Notes under the pieces: model-generated
What the model saw: only the letters and a program-made list of their open reading frames with translations
What the model was told of the DNA's origin: nothing
Database searches by the model: none
DNA from: Nanobdellota archaeon
GTDB lineage: Archaea > Nanobdellota > Nanobdellia > Pacearchaeales > GW2011-AR1
Assembly: GCA_030648285.1 (NCBI GenBank)
Contig: JAUSIC010000003.1
Span: 1 to 48,283 of the forward strand
Direction of reading: 5' to 3'
Length of the DNA stretch: 48,283 bases
Shown here: positions 35,992-45,276 of the stretch, one piece after another
Numbering within the stretch: the first letter of the stretch is position 1
Layout of the letters: each line of letters starts with the position of its first letter
Program-made: the position numbers and the translations under genes

Positions 35992-36147
35992 TTACTCTTT
36001 TAACTTTGCTACTCCTAACCTTAATCTTATTGCTTCTGAGATGAATTCAGCTCTTGAACGATAACCCTCTTTTGACTTTTCCATATATTTATCTATCATT
36101 TTAGCTAAATCTTCTGTAATAGAGATATTAACATATCTTACTCTCAT
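35992..36147 (-). CDS. Ribbon-helix-helix (CopG-like) DNA-binding protein
   Basis: MRVRYVNISITEDLAKMIDKYMEKSKEGYRSRAEFISEAIRLRL; start at 36147 rather than the long ORF start. Confidence 0.85.
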   Translation of the reverse strand: MRVRYVNISITEDLAKMIDKYMEKSKEGYRSRAEFISEAIRLRLGVAKLKE

Positions 36148-36182
36148 CAAGTACAGGTAGTGGAAAGATTTATTAACTTTTT

Positions 36183-36200
36183 TCACGCACATATGCGTGA
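36183..36200. promoter_or_regulatory. Candidate operator TCACGCA-CATA-TGCGTGA
   Basis: Perfect 7-bp inverted repeat in the divergent RHH/methyltransferase region. Confidence 0.55.
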
Positions 36201-36247
36201 TGAATAGAGTGCTAAGAGGAAAATTTGTAACCCTAAAACATTTTATA

Positions 36248-36868
36248 ATGAAAATTTTGAATATTTTTGAGTATGAGATTCTATCTAATTTAAATGGATA
36301 TAAAATAAGAAAATTGCACAGACCTTCTTTGATGTTTGTCAAAGAAAAATTAGGCAAGGATTTAGTAGTTGCAGAAGTCGGTGTGTGGAAAGGGGAAAAT
36401 GCAGAAGATATGTTAAAATACCTTCCCATAAAAAAAATTTATTTAATTGACCCTTGGGACTTGGATGTTGAAGAGGGAGCAAAAAATATAGAAAATTTAA
36501 CAGATAACATTAATGAAGAAGAGATGAGACAGGCAGAAAGAGAGACAATAAAGAGAATGTCTAAGTTTAAAGATAAAGTAGTAATCATAAGAAAATCATC
36601 TACAGAAGCACTAAAAGATATTAAGGACAAATTGGATTTTGTTTATATGGATATATTTGGTGCTAGGAAAGATAAGGGAATAAGAAAAGAAATAGAAAAT
36701 TATTATAAAAAATTAAAAAAAGGAGGGATAATTGCAGGAGACGATATTGATAATGGAAAGTCTGGAAGTTTGGGTAATGGCGTTCCAAATGCAGTCTCGA
36801 GATTTGCAACAGAGAACAATTTAGATTTGTTTATCAATAAAAGAGACTGGTGGTGTATTAAAAAATAG
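36248..36868 (+). CDS. Class I SAM-dependent methyltransferase (Methyltransf_24-like)
   Basis: LVVAEVGVWKGENAEDMLKYLPIKKIYLIDPWD...LDFVYMDIFGARKDKGIRKEIENYYKKLKKGGIIAGDD; start could be 36197. Confidence 0.82.
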   Translation: MKILNIFEYEILSNLNGYKIRKLHRPSLMFVKEKLGKDLVVAEVGVWKGENAEDMLKYLPIKKIYLIDPWDLDVEEGAKNIENLTDNINEEEMRQAERETIKRMSKFKDKVVIIRKSSTEALKDIKDKLDFVYMDIFGARKDKGIRKEIENYYKKLKKGGIIAGDDIDNGKSGSLGNGVPNAVSRFATENNLDLFINKRDWWCIKK

Positions 36869-37988
36869 GGTTTCTCAATTCATAAGCAGGACAATGACTA
36901 CAGGCAGGAGAAAACTTGTTCTGCCTTATTGCTTTTCTCATTGCCTTGTATCTTGGAGAATACCAGATTTCTCTGAATGGTTTTTCCAAAGCGTTTCCTA
37001 AAGATAATTTCTTTTGCCAGTCTCTCTGATTGTCTTCATTCTGGGCACAGCAAGGAGTAACATGTCCTGTGACAAAAATAAACGGCATGATATATTCCTT
37101 GCAATTATTTATTGAAGGTTTTCTTTCTAATCCTTCTGAATCCTGCTTTGCAGCCATGTTAACTGTGACTGGAATTTTATATTTTTGTGCTCTTTCTCTG
37201 ACCATGCGAACATATGATTCATCTATTTCTACTGCATATTTTTCTGCTTCTTTGTAATTATGCAACATAGGAGTTATTAGAACTTCTCCAATATCTGTAT
37301 TAAGAGAATGAATAAAATCTAAAAATTGTAAAACTTCCTCTTTAGAATCCTTTGTTATAATGTAATGGAAACTCAAAATTGGGAACCTTGCTTTCATTTG
37401 TTTCTTAATTTGAACAAATTTTCTTATATTTTTTTCAATCAACTCATAATTGCTTCCACGACAAACTTTTTCAAAGCTTTTTTTTGTAGCCCCATAAGTA
37501 GAAATGAACTGGAAATCAGGGCCAATCTTAATTAATTCTTTTATTTCCTTGTCATCTTTAAAATGAGCAAAATGGTCAAAGACTTCTATTATTGTTCCTT
37601 TTGATTTTGCATAAGCCATCATCTTATGATAATCTTTGTTGAGATAAGAACTTCCTATTCCTGTTAATCCAAGCCACTTTGGTTTTCCATAACCATCAAA
37701 TATTTTTTTGAATTGTTCAAAAGTTATATTTTTAGAAGGTTCTTTCCAATAACTATGCTCACAGCAGACGCATTTGAAGTTGCAGACAGTTGTTGGTTCT
37801 ATTTCCAAGAAAGGAGGAAACAAATCAATTCCTAATTTAGGCAAGAATTTGTTCAAAAGAAAAGATGCTGTTTTCCTGTTCCACCATAAAGGATAAACCC
37901 AGAACATATTGTAAATTTCCCTGAACCTGCCTGCCAATATGAAGTTAGAAAATAATCTCAGTTTATGAGAAAGAGACATTGTTGGCAT
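36858..37988 (-). CDS. Radical SAM/SPASM-domain protein
   Basis: EPTTVCNFKCVCCEHSYW; C-terminal TPCCAQNED...ACSHCPAYE. Confidence 0.9.
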   Translation of the reverse strand: MPTMSLSHKLRLFSNFILAGRFREIYNMFWVYPLWWNRKTASFLLNKFLPKLGIDLFPPFLEIEPTTVCNFKCVCCEHSYWKEPSKNITFEQFKKIFDGYGKPKWLGLTGIGSSYLNKDYHKMMAYAKSKGTIIEVFDHFAHFKDDKEIKELIKIGPDFQFISTYGATKKSFEKVCRGSNYELIEKNIRKFVQIKKQMKARFPILSFHYIITKDSKEEVLQFLDFIHSLNTDIGEVLITPMLHNYKEAEKYAVEIDESYVRMVRERAQKYKIPVTVNMAAKQDSEGLERKPSINNCKEYIMPFIFVTGHVTPCCAQNEDNQRDWQKKLSLGNALEKPFREIWYSPRYKAMRKAIRQNKFSPACSHCPAYELRNPIF

Positions 37989-38019
37989 TTGTGGAAAAGA
38001 TAAAACCGATTTATAAAGA

Positions 38020-38826
38020 TTATTCTAAATAATGATTATCTTTCAAAGTTCTTACAAAATTCGTTGTTGAATCATAAATTGGACCATAGAATCTATTTAA
38101 TTCATCTAATTCTCCCACAACTCTTTCAACATATCTATGAGGAATAGCAAAATGATGTGCTTCTACTCCATGAATTCTTTGATTTTGTATATCTTTCTTT
38201 ACTTCTGATTCAAACTCGATTACTTCTTCTAAACTTCTTTCAACATGAAATCTAGATAAATCATCAAAAAATCCAAAACTGAATAATGGCTGAGGAATTT
38301 TTCCTGCTTTCATGAATGGAAAAATACCAAGAGCAATACCATTTCCTGGAAATTGCCTAAAATTCTCTAAACCTGTTTCTTGCTGCAGTTCTAATGCTGC
38401 TGTTACTGAAGGATGCTGTCCATAAATACCCATACCTGCTGCAGCTGCTTGAAATGCAAAGGGGGTAGAAACATCTTTTCCTCTCATGTGAAATAAAAAA
38501 CTCTTTGTTTTTGGATCATAACAGTTTACTAACACTCCTGTAATAGGGCCTACAAAATCAGGATATTCTGCTAAAACTTTTGCAGAAGGGTATAATTTTG
38601 GAACTTCATACAAAACAACATTTCCTGTTGTAGCTCTGTCAATCTCAAAGATTCCTTGTTGTAGATGAGAACCTTTCCCTACCGCTCCTGTAGAAATCAT
38701 CTCTTTATTTATTTCATACCATAACTGTGTAGACAAGGGAGGCATATTAGGACATATTGTAATAGAAAAATTATCTTTAACTGTTCCACAGAATTCCAAC
38801 ATGTCTTGTTCTGTTTGAATCTTCAT
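38020..38826 (-). CDS. Putative degenerate Nudix-fold protein
   Basis: GMGIYGQHPSVTAALELQQETGL aligns with the Nudix box spacing GX5EX7REUXEEXGU with substitutions. Confidence 0.6.
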   Translation of the reverse strand: MKIQTEQDMLEFCGTVKDNFSITICPNMPPLSTQLWYEINKEMISTGAVGKGSHLQQGIFEIDRATTGNVVLYEVPKLYPSAKVLAEYPDFVGPITGVLVNCYDPKTKSFLFHMRGKDVSTPFAFQAAAAGMGIYGQHPSVTAALELQQETGLENFRQFPGNGIALGIFPFMKAGKIPQPLFSFGFFDDLSRFHVERSLEEVIEFESEVKKDIQNQRIHGVEAHHFAIPHRYVERVVGELDELNRFYGPIYDSTTNFVRTLKDNHYLE

Positions 38827-38926
38827 AAAATTTCATATAAAAATTACTTAAAAAGATATCTGTCTTTTATTATATAAGTGATAATATTACATAAATTCTT
38901 TTAAACTTAAATCATGATTATTTTTT

Positions 38927-39970
38927 ATGCCAAAGGTCTTAGTTACAGGAGGATGCGGTTTTTTAGGAAGTCATATCTGTGAATTATTCAAAAAAAGAGG
39001 ATGGGATGTTATTGCTTATGATAACATGACTACTTATGAATTCAAGAAAAATGCTTACATGAAACCAGAATCAAGATATCACAACCAGAGATTATTAGAA
39101 GACCTTGGTGTGAAAGTTGTAATTGAAGATGTGAGAGACAAAGAGACTCTGTTTCTATGGACAGAAGGGTGTGATTACATTTGCCATACTGCTGCTCAGC
39201 CAACAATGACTTTAAGCTGGGAAGAACCAGAAAGAGATTTTACAACTAATGTTATAGGAACATTCAATGTTTTGGAAGCTGCAAGAAAGTTTAACATTCC
39301 TGTAGTTTCTTGTAATTCAATTCATTGCTATGGGCCAGATAAAATTAATTCTGAAATAACTGAAAGAGAAACAAGATTTGTCAGAGAACCTGTTGCAATT
39401 GATGAAAATGAACCCTTATTGCAAGGGGTTGTGACTCCTCTGCACGCATCAAAAACTTCTGCTGAAAATTACATAAGGTGCTACATAGACACATTCAAAT
39501 TAAAGGCAGCAAGCTTCAGACTTACTGGAATTTATGGTCCTAATCAGTTCGGTGGAGAAGACCATGGATGGGTTGCGAATTTTGCTATTCGTAATATTTT
39601 AGAAATGCCTTTGACAATTTTTGGAGCAGGAAAACAATTAAGAGATATTTTATATGCGACAGATGTCGCAGAAGCTTTTTGGTGTTTTTACCAGAATCCT
39701 GTTTCAGGAATTTACAATATCGGCGGAGGAGGAAAAACCATGATTTCTTTATTGGAGTGCATTGAACTAATTGAAAAAATAACAGGAAAAAAATCAGATT
39801 TAAGATTCGGCAAAGACAGATTTGGAGACTTGAGGTATTATGTTTCAGATATCTCAAAAGCAAAAAAATATCTAAAATGGGAACCAAAAGTCATGCCTGA
39901 AGAAGGCATTCAAAAATTGATAGACTGGATTAAGAAGAATGAGAATTTGTTCATTAAAAATCTCAATTAA
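38927..39970 (+). CDS. NAD-dependent epimerase/dehydratase (extended SDR, CDP-paratose-2-epimerase-like)
   Basis: VLVTGGCGFLGSHICELFKKRGWDVIAYDNM...FRLTGIYGPNQFGGEDHGWVANF. Confidence 0.9.
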   Translation: MPKVLVTGGCGFLGSHICELFKKRGWDVIAYDNMTTYEFKKNAYMKPESRYHNQRLLEDLGVKVVIEDVRDKETLFLWTEGCDYICHTAAQPTMTLSWEEPERDFTTNVIGTFNVLEAARKFNIPVVSCNSIHCYGPDKINSEITERETRFVREPVAIDENEPLLQGVVTPLHASKTSAENYIRCYIDTFKLKAASFRLTGIYGPNQFGGEDHGWVANFAIRNILEMPLTIFGAGKQLRDILYATDVAEAFWCFYQNPVSGIYNIGGGGKTMISLLECIELIEKITGKKSDLRFGKDRFGDLRYYVSDISKAKKYLKWEPKVMPEEGIQKLIDWIKKNENLFIKNLN

Positions 39971-40001
39971 TTTTATAAATTGAAGAATTACTTAGAAAAT
40001 T

Positions 40002-41528
40002 ATGAAAAAGAATAAAATACTGTTCTTGAAGGCAAGAACAGGTATGGATGACCCTTCTCCTCCTATGTCATTTAGTTTTCTTGGACGCATTGCAGAAGAA
40101 GAAGGTTTTGAAGTTCTTGTTGAAAATTTAAATGCGCAGTATAATGAAAAGACAAACGAAGATATTGTGGAATTGATAAAAAAAGAAGAACCGACAATTG
40201 TGGGAGTTCATATCTTCACTAATGCTGCAAAGTATTCTTATGAATTAATGAAAAAAATTAAGCCTTATTGCAAATTATTGATTGTTGGGGGTCCACACCC
40301 GACAATATGTCCTGAAGAAACACTTGAAATGGGAGCAGACGTTGCCTTTGTTGGAGAAGCAGAAATTTCGTTCAGAAAATTCTTAAAAAATATAAAGGGC
40401 AACAAAAGCCTGAAAAATTTAAAGGGAATTGTATTTCAAGATAATAAAAAGATAATAAAAACAGGAAAAGAAGAAGTAATTTTTGATTTGGACAAAATTC
40501 CAATACCAGATAAAAGGTTTAACAGAAAATCTGATTATATAAAAATAAAAGATGAGATAAATAATTTTGGGCAGATTTTATCCACAAGGGGATGTCCTGG
40601 GAGATGCACATATTGTTTTTCTCTGTTCAGCAAATGTTACAGATATATGTCTGCTCAGAAAGTTTTTGAGGAGATAATGGATTTGAAAAAGACTTATGGA
40701 ATAAACTTCATTAACTTTATTGATGATGCATTTACAATCAACAAGGAAAGGCTTATTGAACTCTGTGATTTGCTCATGGGTAAAAACATTGAATGGTCTT
40801 GTGCAACAAGGGTTGATTTTCTTAATAAAGAATTAATAATTAAAATGGGAAAAGCAGGTTGCAAAATGATAAACTTCGGAGTTGAAAGCGCGCTTCCAGA
40901 GACATTATTGAAAATGAAAAAAACAGCCAATCCAAAATGGTATGTTGAGCACACAGATAATCTTTTAAAATGGTGTTATGAAGAAAAAATAAGAGTTGCT
41001 GTGAATATTTTAACTGGATTTCCCTGGGAAACAGCAGAAGGCATGAAAGAAATGCAAAAATACATCAATAAAACAAAAAAATATGTGACTTCTGGATTTT
41101 ATGGGGGAATTCTTCAACCACAGCCAGGCACAGAGATGTATACAGAATATGCAAAAGAATATGGTTTTGAAAAATGGTGGCTTCAAAAAAGATCTATATT
41201 CAAAGATGATTACAGGCCTTTTTTCATGGCATATTATCACCAATATTGGGATCATCTTCAAAATAATTTTTTCAATTTTGATAAAGACAAATTCAGGGAA
41301 ATAGACAAGCTTTACAAACTAATGGGGAAATGGAACCTCTACATTTTTACCAAGAGAAGATTTAAGAATCCATTCATAATTCAATTTATTTATCAGGGGT
41401 TATTTCTTTTAAGCAATATTTCAATAATACTATACAAATTATCTCCAAGATTAGAAAAAAGAATACTAGAGAGAATTAAAAAATTTGGTTACAAGTTTAA
41501 GTTTAGAAAAGGAAGTGAAGAATTATGA
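40002..41528 (+). CDS. B12-binding-domain-type radical SAM protein
   Basis: IVGGPHPTICPEETL..VGEAEISF; STRGCPGRCTYCFSLF. Confidence 0.94.
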   Translation: MKKNKILFLKARTGMDDPSPPMSFSFLGRIAEEEGFEVLVENLNAQYNEKTNEDIVELIKKEEPTIVGVHIFTNAAKYSYELMKKIKPYCKLLIVGGPHPTICPEETLEMGADVAFVGEAEISFRKFLKNIKGNKSLKNLKGIVFQDNKKIIKTGKEEVIFDLDKIPIPDKRFNRKSDYIKIKDEINNFGQILSTRGCPGRCTYCFSLFSKCYRYMSAQKVFEEIMDLKKTYGINFINFIDDAFTINKERLIELCDLLMGKNIEWSCATRVDFLNKELIIKMGKAGCKMINFGVESALPETLLKMKKTANPKWYVEHTDNLLKWCYEEKIRVAVNILTGFPWETAEGMKEMQKYINKTKKYVTSGFYGGILQPQPGTEMYTEYAKEYGFEKWWLQKRSIFKDDYRPFFMAYYHQYWDHLQNNFFNFDKDKFREIDKLYKLMGKWNLYIFTKRRFKNPFIIQFIYQGLFLLSNISIILYKLSPRLEKRILERIKKFGYKFKFRKGSEEL

Positions 41529-42907
41529 CAAGATTAGTTTTAGTCAATGCTGGGAAAAATTATGAATATGGGGTTCATGAACCAATAAACTTGCTATGTC
41601 TAGCAGCTTACGCAAAAAAATTTGGGCATGAGGTCTTCATAGCAGACCAGCTTGCAGGAGAAAATGTTTTCAGAAAAATAAAAAAACTTAACCCTGATTT
41701 TGTAGGGATAACAGGAACAACTGCAGTCATAACTGATGCATACGAAATAGCAGACTGGTGCAGAAAAGAAAAATATAAAGTAATCTTGGGCGGAGTACAT
41801 GTCAGTGTCATGCCTGAAGAAGCATTAAGACATGGAGATTTTGTTGTTGCAGGAGAAGGAGAAGATGCATTAATAAAAATACTTGAAGGAAAAGCAAAAA
41901 AAGGCATTGTAACAGGAAAAGTAATAGAAGATTTAGATTCTTTGCCTAAGATTGACAGGAGCATGATAAATATGAGATACTATCAAGCAGGAAAAGATAG
42001 AAATCCTGGCTCTCATCTTCATTTTGTTCCCTCAAATACAAAACTCAATTCAATGCTCTCAACAAGAGGTTGCCCTTATAATTGCATTTTTTGCCATAAC
42101 AGCTGGAGAGGGCTTAGAGTTAGAATAAATTCTGCTAAACATATAATAGAAGAAATGAAAGATTTGAAAGAAAAATATGGAACAGAAGCAATTTTTTTCA
42201 TGGACGATGATTTGCTATTTAATAAAAAAAGGGTTTACGAGTTCTGTGAATTATACAAGAAAGAAAAACTCAATATAATCTGGGGTTGCTCTGCAAGCGT
42301 GAATTCAGTTGATGAAGAGATTTTAAGAGCCATAAAAGAGATAAATTGCAAGCAGATAATGTTCGGGCTTGAATCTGGAAATGAAAGAATCTTAAAAATG
42401 TTAAAAAATGGGATTGCAACAATAGAAAAAAACAAAAGTGCAATTCTCCTTGCAAAAAAAGTAGGGATATTTGCTACAGGAAATTTCATGATAGGAAATC
42501 CTACTGAAACAGAAGTAGAAGTTATGGATTCAAAGAGGTTTATTATAGAAAATGACTTGGAAGGATTTGGAGTAACTATATCCACACCATTACCGGGGAC
42601 AAAGTTATGGGACATGTTTAAAGAACAAGGAGCAATTCCTAAAGATATAGACTGGAGAAAGTTCAATACAAATAAATTAACATTCAATTTAAGCAAAATA
42701 TCAAATGAAAGATTAGACGAACTATGGAGGGAATTCTTGAACCTTACTCTTGAAAGAAATGCACAAACCTCCCCAAAAAGATTATTAAAAGTTGCATTAA
42801 AACATCCTGACAAAGCAATCAGAAGATTCATCTATAATCCTAAATCTGTATTAGTTCTGGTAAAAAAGATGTTTAAACAAAAGTATGAAAAAAATAAAAA
42901 TAATTGA
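41525..42907 (+). CDS. B12-binding-domain-type radical SAM protein
   Basis: ILGGVHVSVMPEEALRHGDFVVAGEGEDA; STRGCPYNCIFCHNSW. Confidence 0.94.
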   Translation: MTRLVLVNAGKNYEYGVHEPINLLCLAAYAKKFGHEVFIADQLAGENVFRKIKKLNPDFVGITGTTAVITDAYEIADWCRKEKYKVILGGVHVSVMPEEALRHGDFVVAGEGEDALIKILEGKAKKGIVTGKVIEDLDSLPKIDRSMINMRYYQAGKDRNPGSHLHFVPSNTKLNSMLSTRGCPYNCIFCHNSWRGLRVRINSAKHIIEEMKDLKEKYGTEAIFFMDDDLLFNKKRVYEFCELYKKEKLNIIWGCSASVNSVDEEILRAIKEINCKQIMFGLESGNERILKMLKNGIATIEKNKSAILLAKKVGIFATGNFMIGNPTETEVEVMDSKRFIIENDLEGFGVTISTPLPGTKLWDMFKEQGAIPKDIDWRKFNTNKLTFNLSKISNERLDELWREFLNLTLERNAQTSPKRLLKVALKHPDKAIRRFIYNPKSVLVLVKKMFKQKYEKNKNN

Positions 42908-44066
42908 AATTTCTCATTCTTCTGAGTCTTATTCTTTAGGAGAAGGTGAAAAAGAACTGAAAAAACTTGTCATAAATGACTGGCCTGCAAGAGTTTCTAA
43001 ACAAATAAAGAAATTTTATCCTGAAATTGAAGTTGAATGCTGGGCTCCTGAAAAGATATACAAGGAAGAAAAGAGATTCCAAGAATTTGGAGTATTATTC
43101 AAGTTTTTTCCAACTACTTTTGCTTTGAGATATGCAATGGATTTTTCAATTCCAATGATAAAGGAACTAAAAAAAGAAGTTGAGAAAAGCAAAAAAGAAA
43201 ATTACAAATTAATTATTCATTTCCACGAGATTCATAACATTCATGGTTTAACAATAGCTACATTGTTCAAGAATGAAAATGTGATTGTCCAGCATCATGG
43301 GGGAAGCAATCCAATGAAGCATCTCAAGGGAGCAAGAATGAAAAAATTTCTTTTTCCTTTATTACTTTTTGGACAATTATGGGAAAACAAGGTTTTGAAG
43401 AATATAAAATATTATTACACTCTAAGCGATTATGAGAAGATATATTTGAAAAAAACAGCTCCAAATTCAAGGCTGAAATTTCAAACAATGGGTATTGAAG
43501 AAGAATATTTTAAAAATACAGACAAAAAGGTTGCAAGAATAAAATTGAAATTGCCTAAAGATAAAAAAATAATTCTTTTCATAGGAAAAGTTGACAGGAT
43601 AAAAGGAATGGATTTATTATTAGAGGCTATGAAAGATTTGAGAGACATAGAATTGAAAATAATTGGATTCGGACCTCAAGAACCAATATTCAAAAAATAT
43701 GTGAAAGAAAATAATTTAGATAATGTGGAATTTTTAGGCGGTGTTTTTGGAGAAAAGAAAATGTTATATCTAAGCAGTGCTGATGCTTTTGTCCTTCCTT
43801 CAAGAAGAGAAGGAGCACCTGTTACTGTAATGGAAGCATTATCAAGAAATACTCCTGTTGTTGTAAGCGATGTTGGAGGGGTTAAGCTAATGATAGAGAA
43901 CAACAGAGAAGGAATAATAATAAGACAGAACAATGTGAAAGACATTGTAAATGCATTAAGAAAAATTTTAAGATGGAAAAAGAAAAATGTGAGGCAATAT
44001 GCAAGAAAATATGAATGGAAAAAAATAATTGATGAAACTGTAAGAGATTACAATGAAATTAAATAA
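42885..44066 (+). CDS. Glycosyltransferase family 4
   Basis: IILFIGKVDRIKGMDLLLEAM...ADAFVLPSRREGAPVTVMEALSRNTPVVVSDVGG. Confidence 0.93.
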   Translation: MKKIKIIEISHSSESYSLGEGEKELKKLVINDWPARVSKQIKKFYPEIEVECWAPEKIYKEEKRFQEFGVLFKFFPTTFALRYAMDFSIPMIKELKKEVEKSKKENYKLIIHFHEIHNIHGLTIATLFKNENVIVQHHGGSNPMKHLKGARMKKFLFPLLLFGQLWENKVLKNIKYYYTLSDYEKIYLKKTAPNSRLKFQTMGIEEEYFKNTDKKVARIKLKLPKDKKIILFIGKVDRIKGMDLLLEAMKDLRDIELKIIGFGPQEPIFKKYVKENNLDNVEFLGGVFGEKKMLYLSSADAFVLPSRREGAPVTVMEALSRNTPVVVSDVGGVKLMIENNREGIIIRQNNVKDIVNALRKILRWKKKNVRQYARKYEWKKIIDETVRDYNEIK

Positions 44067-45171
44067 AATCTATGTCATCCCCGTAACAATCCAAAGCATC
44101 ATGAAGTATTTCATAACCTGGTTCTCTGTTAATGATGCCTTTTATATGAAGATTTTTAGCATCATTTGTGCAATGGTGCTTGCAATTTTCTTCTGGATTG
44201 AAATTTTTGAACTTTCCTGCTGCTTCTGGACTAAACCATAATTCTTTGAAGGATTTATCTTTTATTGAACCAAGAATTCCTGTTTCAGAATATGCTTTGT
44301 CATGGCAAAAGTAAACATTGCAATCAGCACCAATTACAGGAACAGTCTGCATGATGTAACATTTCTGATAACATCTCTGAGGAACACTTGCTCCTGAAAA
44401 ATCTCCTGCATAGGTATCATGAACAGCAAATTTATCTGAATGAAAATCTCTTTTAGCTCTTTCAATCTGTTCTAAAACAGTTTCTTTTATTGGCTCATGA
44501 TATTTTTTGAAATCCTGGTTCCACATAGGAGTTATTTTAATGTGATTAACCCCTAAATCCCTGAAATATTTTACAGAGTCATAAACTTGAGATGCATTTT
44601 CTAACTGAACAACAAAATTTATTCCGAACTCACATCCTTGTCTTTTTATCTTTGCAAATTCTCTGATATTTTTTTCTAATTCATAAAACCAGCTTTCTGG
44701 TCTTTTTCTTATTAGTGAAAAAGTTTTAGAATCACACGAGTTTGCAGATATTCTCACCCAATTAGCTTGTGAAAGTATTTTTGCTTTTTCTCCCTCTAAT
44801 GCCTGCCCATTCGTGATAATTGAAAGACCAATTCCATACTCCAGTGTTTTTTTCATAGCTTCTTCTATATAAGGATAAATTAGCGGTTCTCCTCCTCCTG
44901 AAAAAGTAATTGCCTTTACTCCCATTTCTTTAAAGTCCTTTAAAATTTCCAGAATTTTTTCCCTTGGAATTTCAGAAGTTCTGTTCAATAAACTTCTGAC
45001 ATCAGTATCTCCTGTTTCAGGATCATAAGAACAAAAACTACAACGATGATTGCATATATTTGTCGGCTTGAATCTAATGTAAATAGGAGCAATTATTTTT
45101 CCCTCTTTTAATGCTTTTAATTTTTTAGGATGCAGAACTATCTTTAATCCACCATACCTCTGAGCAATCAT
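44059..45171 (-). CDS. Radical SAM/SPASM-domain protein
   Basis: KPTNICNHRCSFCSYD; GVKAITFSGGGEPLIYP; start 45171 (MIAQRYGG) favoured because the ORF-track start 45210 would place the TATA-like TTTATAAA inside the CDS. Confidence 0.9.
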   Translation of the reverse strand: MIAQRYGGLKIVLHPKKLKALKEGKIIAPIYIRFKPTNICNHRCSFCSYDPETGDTDVRSLLNRTSEIPREKILEILKDFKEMGVKAITFSGGGEPLIYPYIEEAMKKTLEYGIGLSIITNGQALEGEKAKILSQANWVRISANSCDSKTFSLIRKRPESWFYELEKNIREFAKIKRQGCEFGINFVVQLENASQVYDSVKYFRDLGVNHIKITPMWNQDFKKYHEPIKETVLEQIERAKRDFHSDKFAVHDTYAGDFSGASVPQRCYQKCYIMQTVPVIGADCNVYFCHDKAYSETGILGSIKDKSFKELWFSPEAAGKFKNFNPEENCKHHCTNDAKNLHIKGIINREPGYEILHDALDCYGDDIDFI

Positions 45172-45276
45172 GATTATTGCAGAAAAAAATTGTTTATAAA
45201 GATTATGCAATTAAATACCATAAAAAAGAGTTGTTTTTCTATAAATAAATGCTTATAAATTCAACAGGAATTTAAA

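Noticed and set aside
36148-36429. Long N-terminal extension of the RHH ORF
   Set aside because: The extension runs over the divergent intergenic region and the methyltransferase gene; the RHH fold starts at MRVRYVNISITEDL.
42235-42831. Antisense ORF 198 aa opposite a B12 radical-SAM gene
   Set aside because: Fully inside a confident CDS, no motif.
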